Positions 47,701 through 56,939 of a DNA stretch of 64,000 nucleotides are shown here, piece after piece. A program made the position numbers and the translations under genes. This stretch comes from Pegoplata infirma (Eukaryota; Arthropoda; Insecta; Diptera; Anthomyiidae). Numbering within the stretch: the first letter of the stretch is position 1; every line of letters begins with the position of its first letter. The stretch is from contig OY992537.1 of the NCBI GenBank assembly GCA_963921195.1, forward strand, positions 62,732,400-62,796,399. The letters run 5' to 3'. Below the pieces are notes generated by a model that searched no databases, was not told the DNA's origin, and was given only the letters and a program-made list of their open reading frames with translations.

Positions 47701-50700
47701 GTTCTTGACCAGAGCCTGCCCCTATTAACCTATTGATATCCTAGGAGTGGGGTTAATTGACACCTTGTCACATCTCACAAATCAAATCCAAAAGAACATT
47801 CCTTCAAACTAACCTCGAAGAATGTGTAATTAAAACAACCCAATCTAACATGACATCAAACTAAAGCTTAAGAACATGCTAATAATTCAGGAGAAATCAG
47901 AAGATGTTAATTGAAATTTTATAATTACTAGTCGAATAGCCTGTCCCTGCCAGGCGGAACACCAAATCACTTTTCTCAATAGATCTAATATCTTACCAAA
48001 CTTTATAAAAAATTATTTTTGTGCTTCAAAAATTTAATACTGCTAGATTGAGTTACATCAATATATTTCCCTAACTGGAAAAAAATTTAATGAGTATAAA
48101 AGGTTTTATTGATACAATTTTAGAACAAAATTTAGCACGCCCATTTCGTCTCTCCGTACATAAACCGGATATCAAAAATCCTTCGCGTGGATCTGTCCCA
48201 TGGTCACTCCTATATAGATGGCAATTTTTGTCTTTCTTTTTATCATGAAGGGTTTTAAAATTAGCTAAAATATTTAAAAACACAATTTTTCTACTTAAAT
48301 TTTTCCTTATAATTCTCCGTACACAGTTTAAATATTAAACCTGACTTCATAAGGATATGATCCATTGTCAATACTTTATGCTTTACAATTTTCAGCTTCC
48401 TTAGTCATTAGGGGTTTCAGAAGTAGTTTAAATGTTTAAAAACTACATTTCGCCGTCTTCCGCCACTCCCCCTGACTTAAAGGCCGAAAATCCGGCTACG
48501 TTTCAGATTATATATACAATCTGAAAAAAATTCACAACGGATTTTTTTTTGTATTTCCGCCCTTTCGCTGGATATCCAGGTCAGAGTTGATCTTTGCCAT
48601 AGTCCGTACCATATGCATCCCAATTTTCATCTTTTAAGGTCATAAGGTGTCTTCAAAATTAGGTAAGATGTAAAAACATAGTTTTTCCACGCCCATTTCT
48701 TTTCTTAATTCTCCGTCCCTACACAGAGAGAACAGTTTTGTTGTGCCAGCCGAATTTAGAGCCAACTGCATAGTTTAATAACAACAACCGAAATTTTCGG
48801 TTGCGATAACCAAAATTTGTTTTGAAAATTTAACTTCTGTTGGTCCAAATAAATTTCGGTAATCGCAACCGAAAATTTCAGTTGTTGTAATTAAACCATG
48901 CAGTTGGCTCTAAATTCGGCTGGCACAATTAAACTGTTTTTTCTGTGTAATCCAAAATTTTTAAATCTGACTACTTTAGGATAAGCTCCATTCGTTAGTA
49001 CTATACTCGTATCCACGTCCCTTTTCCCTCTCAATTCTCCGTCCACAGTCCAAAAATTTTAAGTCTGACTACTTAAGGATATGCTCCAGTGTCAGGACAA
49101 TATGCTTGCCAATTTTCGGCTGCGTAGGTCATTAGGGCTTTAAAGTTACACTCTAATCAAAATTTGTTGAAATTTACCCAATTTATAGTAGGAAACTGGA
49201 CTCCTACTTTAAATTGGACTCCTACTATAAATTTATAGTAGGAAACTGAACTCCTACTATTAATTGGGTAATTTTACTCTGAATGTGTAAATTGAATAAA
49301 TTGACAATTAGTGGTCAATTTAAATAAAAAAGAGGTGAATAAATATAACAAAAAACAAAAAAAAACATTCGACGCCAGCGAGCATCGAACTCGCCACCTT
49401 CCTATTTGAAAGTACACATCTTAACCACTACGCTACGGAAGCTTATACTTTTGTCTGGCGTTTTAGTTATTTAACATGTGTGTATGTATGTTGGTTGACA
49501 ATTTTATTTACACATTTGTGTGTAAAATATTTGAATTAACGGATAATATTTATAATTTGCTGTGTTTAATTGGTTTAAATGTATTTAACGCATTTTGTGC
49601 TTATATTAACACAAAATGCGTGCTATTCAACAAAAATTTACCCAATTTATAACAGTAAGTTTACATTTTTTTTTTTAGAGTGTAGTCAAATAAAAAAAAA
49701 AAATAAAACACAATATTGCCTTGCCCCTTTTTCCTCTCAACTCTCCGTCTACATTCCAAAAATGTTAAATCGGACTACTTTAGAATATACTTCATAGTTA
49801 GGACTACATGTTAGGGATTTTCAGCTTCCCTATTCATTGGGGCGGAGCTTAAAAATACTCTAAAATGTTAAAAAAAAAAAAATTGCCAAGTCCCCTTTTT
49901 CTCGTAATTCGCCGCCCACAGGCAAAAAATCCGGCTTCGTAAGAATCTCTCCATGGTGTTTTATTATATACATGCCAATTTTAAGATTTTAAGTCCATCA
50001 ATGAGATTCAAAAGGCGCTGGATACACAAAAAATAAGAGAAACACAATAAAATAAAATATATATTCAGAAAATAGATGGAAATAAATTTACCACGCCCTT
50101 TGCCTTTCTTATTCACCACCCATACACTGGATATCAAAAATTCAGGCTCGTGTTGATCTTCCACATGAAACCTTTTATATACATGCCAATTCTGTGCATT
50201 TTCCGCTTCATTTGGGGGCTTCAAAAGAAGTTAAAAATCTCAATTTTGTCACTCCCCATTTTCCTTTCAATTCTCCGCCCACAGTCCAAAAATTTAAAAT
50301 TCGACTACTTCAGGATATGATTCATCGATAGGACTATACGCTAGGAAATTTTCAGCTTCCTAAGTCATTAGAGGACTTAAAAATCAGCAAAAATGTCATT
50401 TTTCATCTTCATAGGTCATTGGGGGTCTTCAAATTAAATATTAAAAAACACAATTTTGCCACGCCCCATTTTTCTCTTAATTCTCATTCCAGAGTCTAAA
50501 AAATTTAAATCCGATTACTTCAGGATATGCTTCATTGTTAAAACTAAATGCTATGCAATTTTCCGCTTGCTAAGTCATTTGGGGGCTTCAAAAGAAATAA
50601 AAATTTAAAAAAATCCCAATTTTGCCACGCCACTTTTCCCTCAATTCTCCGCCCACATTGCGAACATTTTGAATCCGACTACTTGGGGATATGCGCCATC

Positions 50701-53700
50701 GTTAGGACTATATTCTAGGATTACTTCAGGATATGCTTCATTGTTAGAACTAAATGCTATGCAATTTTCAGCTTCCTAAGTCATTTGGGGGCTTTAAATT
50801 AAGCAAAAACGTCAAAAAATTGCATTTTGCCACGCCCACTTTCCCGCTTATTTCACCGCCCACAGGCAAAAAATCGAAATCTTGGAAACCGTTTGACCGA
50901 ATTTAAAAATTTGTTTGAGATTCTGTATCGTTAAGTTAAAAATCAAGTTTTTTGAGTTATGACACTATACAAGTAAATGACCGATATACTATTGTTCAGT
51001 GAGCGATTCTAACTCGTTCTATGAGTGTCCGTCGGTCTGTCTGTATATAACACGATTTACACGATATACGATCCTCCGAAAATAAATGATCTACCTGAAG
51101 TTGGTCAAAAATATGTCTTAAGGTTAAGGTTAAAGTTATATCTCATTACTATACACTTATATATATGTATAAGCAGAATTTTATGGCCACGCTATGATTT
51201 AGGAAGAACTAAATTCTTACTTACACTTACGAGAACAGAATGTCGTATGTTGACAGAATTAATAACGGGACACTGTCTTGTCGGAAAACATGCTAAGAAC
51301 ATGGATCTTTTTACGGACGCAAGCTGTAAAAGGTGCGAGACACCAGACGTCGAGGAGACCATTGAACACATATTTTGTCACTGCCCGGCTTTGGCACGAA
51401 TTCGACTATCAATTATAGGAAGTTCACAGTTCGAGACTTTGGAGGAAATTACGAGGATAGACCTGAAGAGCTTGAAACATTTCGCAATGAAGGTCAATGT
51501 ATTTAGTTTACATCGATAAGCGAAAAAAATTTTGTGGTATCGCTATGGACAAATTGAATTAATAAAGAAAAAATTATATTCTTTGTTTACAAAAAATTTG
51601 TGGTCAAAAGAATTGGAGATCAAAAAAATTTATATTTTTTTACTACATTTAAAAAATTTTGATTTTTGTTCGTGTCGTTGAAAAAATGGGTTAATAACTG
51701 ACAATGAGTTTAAACTATTGTACTATTTTTTTTAAATTTGTAATGCTTGGCCTTGAAAAAATCAACTTAGAAATATTTTTTAAAAATTTTCTAAAAAACG
51801 TCTACAAATAATTTCATTTTCCAGCGCGACCCCCGTATCTCGTTTCAAATTTTCTTAATCTGGACGCTATCAAGCTTTAATTAAAGTTTGGAAAATGTCC
51901 AATATATCATTTAAACAAATGGTCGATTGATAATAATAAGGGTTTTTATTGTCAACTTTGCCGTTAACGAATTACATCTACTTTAGACCTGTAAACTTTT
52001 TTTCGACGCTCACTGTATATAATGAAAAGTTTCACAATTTATTTTGCCCTACTGTATGATTTCCTTTTAATTTTCTCTATTCCTGTTTTTAGGAAAAAGC
52101 CAAAGCAAAACGTGCCAAAGAAAAAGCACGACAACGTAAAAGTCAACAAAAGGAACCACAAACCTTAACCAATGGAACCCATCCCCATATTGGTCCTGTA
52201 CAGCCAATGCCACAAGATTGCATGACTACATCTTCAACATCCTCATCCAGACATGGTCATGCATTAAGCAACGATGCAATTGCTCAACAATATCATAGAG
52301 AACCAGCTCAAGAAGATCCCCTAGATTTAGAGGCATACTCAAGTCCAATTGATGTTCTAAAACATACACAACGCACACAAAACGGTTGTTTAACAAATGG
52401 TAGTCTAACACGAGACATAGCCAGCCAACAGGCCAGACATGCTAGTCTTACCAGAGAAGATGATATATATACACTGCCCGTGGATAGTTGCCGTCCAGGA
52501 CAAAATGGTAGCGTGAGGCCAGCCTCAATGAATGTGGGACCGGAAACACAATTGCAGACAGGATATTCACAAAATTCAATGACAAGGTGGGTTTAAGAAT
52601 ATAACGAAATGACAAAGTTTCATAAGATGAATGAAAAAATTACATTTTTCATAAATCTTAGGAAACTTTTTTGGTAGCTTTTCATTGTTTTTAAAAGTAC
52701 TTGTTATGTTAATTCATAACGGTAAACATAAATGACCTCGAACTAGAGTAAAATCTTTATCATTGCACAATTAAATTGTCGCAAAAATTATTAATTTTTA
52801 TTATTTTTAATAAAATGCTGATTAATTTTTATTAAAAAATAAAAATTGTTTCATTCGACCTTTAAAATATTATATTTTGAGTAGGTTTATTCTAGCTCGA
52901 GGTCATTATTTCCTTTACTAATTAACACTGTGTTATTCTCATAGAATAATTTTCAACAAAACAATTTTTCTGTTTTAAATTAATTTATGTTGGTCATTTT
53001 TTGCAAGACTTAATCGACACGTGTTTCGGGACCTCAAAATTTTTAATAAAAATTAAAAAAAAAAAAATATTTGTTTCCAAATTTTTTTAAATAAAACTAT
53101 TATTTTTTTCAAAAAAATAATCATATTCCTCAAATTACACTGTTCGACACCAAAAACCTCCCAGTGAAATGTCTATCTGGTCCTTATAGATTTTGGTCTC
53201 CTGATTCCAAATCTGCCATCCAAATTTTTTTAGTACGTACCATTTTTGAGATATTCGCTTTAAAAAATTAAAAAAAAAATGTTTTTTTTTAATTTTTTGG
53301 GGTCCACTGTTACGTATTCTTACGTTGGTTCCACAAAATAGGACTTAATTTTATATAAAATGGACCTTCTGCTTCCAAAACTGCAATCAAAATTATTCTA
53401 GCATGTTCCGTTTTCCAGATATTCGCGTTTTAAAATTTTAGTGTGATTCATCTATATATATAAAAGAGTAATGTGACTGACTGACTGACTGACTGACTCA
53501 TCATCGCCCAGCCCAAACCGCTGAAGCTAGAGACTTGAAATTTGGACTGTATGTTCACCTCCCGGAATATAGATCCACTAAGGCTGCATTTTTGCCAGTG
53601 TTGATTCTAAGGGGGTAAAAAGGGTAAAAAACTGTACTTTTGGTACTTTTTATATCTCCTGAAATAATGGTACTATATACTTGAAATTTGCAATGTCGGT

Positions 53701-55918
53701 TCACTTCCCGAAAAAAGATTGCCAATGCTGATTCTACGGGGGTAAAATGGGTAAAAGAGTGTACTTTTGGTACTTTTTTTTATTTACTGAAATAATGGTC
53801 ATTCAAACGTGAAATTTGAAATGTATGATCCTTTAGTGAAATAAAACATTCTGAAACAAGTACTTTCTGAAAATGCTGTACCGTTTAAAAAAAGGGCCTT
53901 TTATAAAAAGTATCTTTTATAAAAAATACCATTTATAAAAAGAACCTTTAATAAAAAGTACCTTTTATAAAAAGTACCTTTTATAAAAAGTACCTTTTAT
54001 AAAAAGTACCTTTTATAAAAAGTACCTTTTATAAAAAGTACCTTTTATAAAAAGTACCTTTAATAAAAAGTACCTTTTATAAAAAGTACCTTTTATAAAA
54101 AGTACCTTTTATAAAAAGTACCTTTTATAAAAAGTACCTTTTATAAAAAGTACCTTTTATAAAAAGTACCTTTTATAAAAAGTACCTTTTATAAAAATTA
54201 CCTTTTATAAAAAGTATCTTTTATAAAAAGTATCTTTTATAAAAAGTACCTTTTATAAAAAGTACCTTTTACAATAAGTACCTTTTATAAAAAGTACCTT
54301 TTACAATAAGTACCTTTTATAAAAAGTACCTTTTACAAAAAGTACCTTTTATAAAAAGTACCTTTTATAAAAAGTACCTTTTATAAAAAGTACCTTTTAT
54401 AAAAAGTAACTTTTATAAAAAGTACCTTTTATAAAAAGTACCTTTTATAAAAAGTACCTTTTATAAAAAGTACCTTTTATAAAAAGTACCTTTTATAAAA
54501 AGTACCTTTTATAAAAAGTACCTTTTATAAAAAGTACCTTTTATAAAAAGTACCTTTTATAAAAAGTACCTTTTATAAAAAGTACCTTTTATAAAAAGTA
54601 CCTTTTATAAAAAGTACCTTTTATAAAAAGTACCTTTTATAACAAGTACCTTTTATAAAAGTACCTTTTATAAAAAGTACCTTTTACAAAAAGTACCTTT
54701 TATGAAAAGTACCTTTTATAAAAAGTACCTTTTATAAAAAGTACCTTTTATAAAAAGTACCTTTTATAAAAAGTACCTTTTATATAAAGTACCTTTTATA
54801 AAAAGTACCTTTTATAAAAAGTACCTTTCATAAAAAGTACCTTTTATAAAAAGTACCTTTTATAAAAAGTACCTTTTATAAAAATACCTTTCATAAAAAG
54901 TACCTTTTATAAAAAGTACCTTTTATAAATTTTATATTTTTTCTCTCTATATGTTTTTTCACTCAAACTTTTTTATTCCAATTTCTTTATTCACTGAAAT
55001 ATTTATTCGCTCAAAATCCAAAATCCCGATGTAAGGGCTCGGAAATTATTAAAATTCTATTGGTTAAATTATTCATTGAAATATTATTTTATGAAAGACG
55101 TGCACAAGTAAATAAAACAATGACTACGTAGGGGAATTTTCTTGAAATCGGTTGAGTAATTCTGATCCTTCTATTATTCGGTATTCAATACAACCGGTAA
55201 CGAAGTACCGGAATGGTAAGCTAGTAAAGAATATCAGTGCGTGACAGTGGAGTTTGAGTTTTTCAAAGGCCAATATTTCACAAACGGCACGCGCTAGAAA
55301 AATTTGGATGATAGATTTGGAATCAAGAGTTACTATTTATTCTAAATCTAGTCATATTTTGTGTGAGCTATTGGAATCAAGAGTTACTATTTATTCTAAA
55401 TCTAGTCATATTTTGTGTGAGCTATTTAATAAGTTACAGTAGAGACCCAAAGAGTGTTAAATTATCGTATTTTTCAATATTCAAACATTAATATCTTAAA
55501 AACGTTACGTTATAGAAAAATTTGGAAGGCAGATTTGGAATCAGGAGGCCAAAATCTATTTAATTTATGTATTCTGATTCATAGGACTGCGAATTTCTAT
55601 AAATTTGTTCAACAGTGTTATTTAACTTTTGCTATAAAATTTATTTCTTTTACAGATCTGAAAATTATTCCATACATTCACATGATTCTATGAATTCTCG
55701 TTTAAGTTCTGGTTCAAAAACTCAAACTTTTGGTATATATGTATTGAAATTATATTTTAATTTTGGTAACAAGTTATTAACGTTTTTCTTCTTTTTTTAA
55801 AACAGATCAAAACTCCAGCCCCACACCACCTTATATGCCAATTCAAGGTACAAGAAGATCAAATTCTAGCGAAGATCGTAAAAAGAAAACCAAGGACAAT
55901 AAATGCACACATCAATAA
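38710..55918 (+). CDS. CCDC50: CCDC50 (Ymer)-like ubiquitin-binding coiled-coil protein, 5' end missing
   Basis: Eight exons (38710-38772, 38840-38978, 39408-39522, 43195-44313, 44388-44507, 52093-52586, 55656-55732, 55806-55918) join in phase through GT-AG introns into 745 codons plus stop. The N-terminal CKEWLVREDGALAYKLQSQE, the following charged helix (LQEQIKETETAEKQVEAYRR) and the later LLARRLQELE and AQDKELAKMLQDR match the order of the CCDC50 N-terminal domain and its MIU-type ubiquitin-interacting helices. A KAKRAKEKARQRK basic stretch follows, as in the vertebrate protein. Vertebrate CCDC50 is a cytoplasmic adaptor tied to EGFR and NF-kB signalling; the fly role is inference. An insect-specific low-complexity exon makes it longer than the roughly 300-residue short human form. 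The initiator exon lies upstream, probably outside or unrecognised. Confidence 0.85.
38840..38978 (+). CDS. CCDC50: CCDC50-like exon
   Basis: Acceptor TTTTTACAG, donor GAACA|GTAAGT. Encodes INDFYKGNRTRNAVVRED and the start of the long coiled coil (QEQIKETETAEKQVEAYRR). It is preceded by a 67 bp intron. Confidence 0.85.
39010..39395. mobile_element. Foldback MITE filling CCDC50 intron 2
   Basis: GTAGGTTTATTCTAGCTTGAGGTCATT near 39080 is mirrored by AATGACCTCGAGCTAGAATTAACCTAC near 39335. CATTTATGTTGGTCATTT near 39179 is mirrored by AAATGACCAACATAAATAAA near 39237. Arms are about 150 bp. A related half-copy is at 52715-53045 in intron 6. Confidence 0.75.
39408..39522 (+). CDS. CCDC50: CCDC50-like exon, coiled coil
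   Basis: Encodes EEHDNRVAKEIANKLERDLQ and KLRELKESEKMAQQMQ, a charged coiled coil. The start is placed by phase (the first base may be 39408 or 39409). The donor is CAG|GTGAGT. The intron before it is almost filled by a foldback element. Confidence 0.8.
39602..40483. repeat. 441 bp direct tandem duplication in intron 3
   Basis: Two adjacent copies (39602-40042, 40043-40483) differ by only about five substitutions (for example GTTAATGG/GTCAATGG, CATCATC/CGTCATC). Landmarks are GAAGCCCTTTTGATTGATAG and AAGTTGTGTCCACTTTGCC. No coding potential; the event looks recent. Confidence 0.9.
40600..42090 (+). pseudogene. 3' part of a non-LTR retrotransposon in intron 3
   Basis: The reverse transcriptase thumb (VKYLRVILDTKLTWNSRF-like at 40655-40720) is followed by several stops. 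RNase H is well preserved at 41200-41560 (WYTYGSKMSFGVGSGVYG, IFSDSQATIQVLSS, ITLFWISGQRG), though the first catalytic Asp is changed (TYGS instead of TDGS). The C-terminal knuckle (SLCRLCLKEVETTQHILCEC) lies at 41815-42060. It is broken by frameshifts and a 21 bp inverted repeat at 41585-41638. Confidence 0.85.
42106..42943. mobile_element. hAT-like MITE (CATAGATGGGA ends) in intron 3
   Basis: CATAGATGGGACTAATTAAT and ATTCCCATCTATG are inverted ends. The subterminal regions carry repeated ACCATTTAATTG/CAATGGTAAT motifs on both sides. The flanks AAAAAAAC and ATAGAAAC match at 6 of 8 positions, so the target duplication is only weak. A TA-MITE is nested at 42198-42426. Confidence 0.65.
42198..42426. 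mobile_element. TA-flanked MITE nested in the hAT-like MITE
   Basis: CACTCAAAATAATTCTACAG at the left, TTTTTTTTTGGGTG at the right, TA on both sides. TTACTAAT/ATTAGTAA motifs fill the 229 bp interior. Confidence 0.7.
43195..44313 (+). CDS. CCDC50: CCDC50-like large low-complexity exon
   Basis: 373 codons opening EIYVNLPPVPPPSARDKNNK after acceptor ACTTTTCAG. It is rich in Gln, His, Asn, Ser, Pro and Thr: a His run from CATCACCATCATCATCATCA near 43431, an Asn run near 43660, and TPLTPNTPLTPLTPKTP-type repeats near 43735. The last 50 residues (ADDIELYVDPCNYASLKEIG, EIKEISAKLKQEQKDE) return to ordered, charged sequence. Proline-rich PPxPP motifs could bind SH3 or WW partners (inference). The donor GAG|GTCTAA is weak but the phase fits. 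Confidence 0.85.
44388..44507 (+). CDS. CCDC50: CCDC50-like exon with MIU-like helices
   Basis: Forty codons, phase 0 at both ends: LLARRLQELEVHDGMTLEER then DRMMAIEAQDKELAKMLQDR. The (E/D)-xx-(L/I)-A-xx-L-Q pattern occurs twice, as in the ubiquitin-binding helices of CCDC50. The intron before is 74 bp; the one after is 7.6 kb. Confidence 0.85.
44914..45054 (+). CDS. Candidate cassette exon in CCDC50 intron 5
   Basis: 141 bp between TTCGTTATACAAAAG and GCAATG|GTTTGT, phase 0 in and out, so it could be included without shifting the frame. It encodes 47 residues starting MDYTTWDILRPGVASISRRP and continuing FCQTLNGLRLDTFAG. Its base composition is clearly less AT-rich than the surrounding intron. 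I do not recognise the peptide. Alternatives are a fragment of an unknown transposon or chance. The acceptor has only a moderate pyrimidine tract. Confidence 0.4.
45990..47220. repeat. Inverted-repeat element in intron 5 (ACCCTCTATCTCCC family)
   Basis: AACCCTCTATCTCCC followed by AGGGGTCACTTTAGTCC (46055, and a variant at 46380) appears inverted as GGACAAAAATGACCCCTAAA then GGGAGATAGGGGGTTAAT (47130, and a variant at 46800). The order is outer-inner-inner-outer, a foldback of about 1.2 kb. No gene. Confidence 0.7.
48722..48947. mobile_element. Palindromic TA-flanked MITE (CACAGAGAG ends)
   Basis: Arms of about 90 bp with a short loop: CCAGCCGAATTTAGAGCC is mirrored by GGCTCTAAATTCGGCTGG, and CAACCGAAATTTTCGGTTG-type sequence by its inverse. 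TA is duplicated (48720-48721, 48948-48949). It is inserted in a unit of the tandem array (CTCCGTCC / TCCAAAATTT halves). Confidence 0.85.
49149..49682. mobile_element. TA-flanked MITE carrying a tRNA-like segment
   Basis: CACTCTAATCAAAATTTG at the left, TTTTTTTTTTAGAGTG at the right, TA on both sides. The first 130 bp contains GACTCCTACTATAAATT-type repeats. A tRNA-like stretch lies at 49365-49445. Confidence 0.7.
49365..49445 (-). other. tRNA-like pseudogene or SINE head
   Basis: The minus strand has an A-box-like TAGCGTAGTGGTTAAG, a possible five-pair anticodon stem, and a B-box-like GGCGAGTTCGATGCTCGC with a clean five-pair T stem. The acceptor arms do not pair and the anticodon loop is not a standard seven bases. 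I therefore do not call a functional tRNA. Confidence 0.5.
51040..51560 (+). pseudogene. 3' end fragment of a non-LTR retrotransposon in intron 5
   Basis: The C-terminal domain after RNase H: KFLLTLTRTECRMLTELITG then HCLVGKHAKNM, and a knuckle-like CKRCETPDVEETIEHIFCHC. Open to a stop at 51519 and followed by AATAAAGAAAAAATTAT, a likely polyadenylation tail. It is a 5'-truncated insertion of the same broad group as the other copies. Confidence 0.8.
51561..52080. other. Intron 5 end, no gene seen
   Basis: AT-rich sequence without element ends, leading to the TTTTCTCTATTCCTGTTTTTAG-type acceptor of the next exon. Confidence 0.4.
52093..52586 (+). CDS. CCDC50: CCDC50-like exon, basic linker and Ser-rich region
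   Basis: Acceptor CCTGTTTTTAG, donor ACAAG|GTGGGT. Opens with EKAKAKRAKEKARQRKSQQK, then a Ser/Thr/Gln-rich tail including EDPLDLEAYSSPIDVL. If the donor is not used, translation stops three codons later, giving a shorter isoform. Confidence 0.8.
52715..53045. mobile_element. Half-copy of the intron-2 foldback MITE
   Basis: AATGACCTCGAACTAGAGTA, GAGTAGGTTTATTCTAGCTC and TTATGTTGGTCATTTTTTGC match the element at 39010-39395, but the second arm is largely lost. Confidence 0.65.
53452..55224 (+). mobile_element. Non-autonomous Helitron, copy 2
   Basis: A|TCTATATATATAAAAGAG at the start, a GACT run, then TTGAAATTTGGACTGTATGT. It ends with a CCGGTAACGAAGTACCGG hairpin (55194-55211) and GGTAAGCTAG|T. 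These are the same termini as copy 1 (20257-23347), now on the plus strand, with fewer 140 bp units. No Rep/helicase. Confidence 0.8.
53895..54930. repeat. 16 bp minisatellite AAAAAGTACCTTTTAT inside Helitron copy 2
   Basis: About sixty tandem units with occasional variants (ACAATAAG at 54271 and 54303, a missing A near 54658 and 54885). It is the reverse complement of the array in Helitron copy 1, hence in the same orientation relative to the element. Confidence 0.95.
55317..55424. repeat. 54 bp exact tandem duplication
   Basis: TTGGAATCAAGAGTTACTAT through TTTTGTGTGAGCTA occurs twice in a row (55317-55370 and 55371-55424) within the foldback remnant. Confidence 0.9.
55656..55732 (+). CDS. 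CCDC50: CCDC50-like penultimate exon
   Basis: Acceptor TTTCTTTTACAG, donor TTTG|GTATAT. Encodes RSENYSIHSHDSMNSRLSSG then SKTQTF. Phases join exactly to the neighbours. Confidence 0.75.
55806..55918 (+). CDS. CCDC50: CCDC50-like terminal exon
   Basis: Acceptor TTTTTAAAACAG after a 73 bp intron. Encodes DQNSSPTPPYMPIQGTRRSN and ends SSEDRKKKTKDNKCTHQ with TAA at 55916-55918. Confidence 0.8.
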
Positions 55919-56313
55919 AAATGTATAATTCTAAAAGAGAAAAAGATCTAGAAAATACAGTTTTCTTATTTAAAATCATAAAATTGCTGAAACTAAAAAT
56001 TTTGCAAATCAAAAGTATTTTTTTTTTTAATTTATCATCAAAAAATTTAGTCATGGTCTCTCTATAAAAAAAAAAAGAAATATTCGAATATTTATATAAA
56101 ATAATTCATATCGTCTATTGAGGTACTTACTTATATAAGAATGGTATAAAATTAACCATTTTCAAACACTTTAATCATTATTGGAACATAATCTTAAGAA
56201 AAAGTTTCAAAATTTTTTTTTTATTTTTTTTTATTAGCTTAAAATATATTTGAAATTGTACTGACTTGGAATATTTTCCTGTTTAGTTAAACTCTTTTTT
56301 ATTTAAAATTTAC

Positions 56314-56326
56314 AATAAAAAATAAA
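56314..56326 (+). terminator. Candidate polyadenylation signal of CCDC50
   Basis: Two overlapping-range AATAAA hexamers (56314 and 56321), 400 bp after the stop codon. A further AATAAA is at 56492 and one overlaps the stop. The choice among them is inference. Confidence 0.4.
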
Positions 56327-56544
56327 GCATAACTTAATTTGTAGTTAATTTAATAAAATATTTAAAAATCAAGTTGGATAGAATCAAAATTTTCAAAATT
56401 ATTACAATCAAAACTTTAAGTATTCAATATTTAAGGGTATTTTCTATGATCTATTATACATATAATATTTTTCCTAATATTTAAGCTTTACAATAAAAAT
56501 AATTATTACATATTAAAATAAAATTTTTAAAAATTTTTTATCTT

Positions 56545-56635
56545 TTATTTGAACAATACGGAAATTGAACTTCTTCTAGGTATCCTTCTTTTGGAATCTT
56601 TTCTAGGTCCCTCTGGGTTATTGCTGCGACATCTA
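56545..56635 (-). CDS. Candidate terminal exon of a convergent minus-strand gene
   Basis: After an AG acceptor (AATATATAG) the minus strand reads one base plus RCRSNNPEGPRKDSKRRIPR then RSSISVLFK and TAA (56545-56547). The peptide is basic and the composition is less AT-rich than its surroundings. The frame stays open another 11 codons upstream (to LVFNPTLLIYS), so the acceptor is not certain. I do not recognise the family. It could be chance. Confidence 0.3.
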
Positions 56636-56939
56636 CTATATATTAGAAGCGTTGGATTAAAGACCAGGTTTTAATTACATGTTGACTTCTCTCAATATAT
56701 CTTTTCTATTGATTTTTTATACTCCACAGTCAAAATAATATATCTGTAAAAGAAAATCTGTAAAACGACATTAATTTAAATTTAAACATTTTTTTAAAGA
56801 TTTATACAGAATTATAAATTTTCCGTTGTAGCTTAAACATGATTTTGTCTGTATTTATAAAATTTTTTGGCGGTTTTACTGGTTCCTCTATCGGGCGCCT
56901 CCCTCTCCGACTCACCCCTCTTCAAACAAGTTTAGGTTT

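Larger units (their letters stand above)
47950..50870. repeat. Tandem array of roughly 170-210 bp units in intron 5
   Basis: At least ten degenerate head-to-tail units share a GCCACGCCC(A/T)TTT block, AATTCTCCGCCCACAGTCC, CGACTACTTCAGGATATGC, CAATTTTCAGCTTCCTAAG and TCATTGGGGGCTTCAAA. Two TA-MITEs interrupt it (48722-48947 and 49149-49682). Open frames here are repeat shadows. Confidence 0.85.
53130..55620. mobile_element. Foldback element (TGTTCGAC family) split by a Helitron
   Basis: CACTGTTCGACACCAAAAAC to CGTTTTAAAATTTTAGTG (53140-53450) is the left half. AAAGGCCAATATTTCACAAA to GTTCAACAGTGTTATTTAAC (55264-55625) is a diverged right half. The complete palindromic relative is at 56940-57790. 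The Helitron lies exactly between the halves. Confidence 0.65.

Noticed and set aside
49365..49445. Functional tRNA gene
   Set aside because: No acceptor-stem pairing and a non-standard anticodon loop; kept only as tRNA-like.
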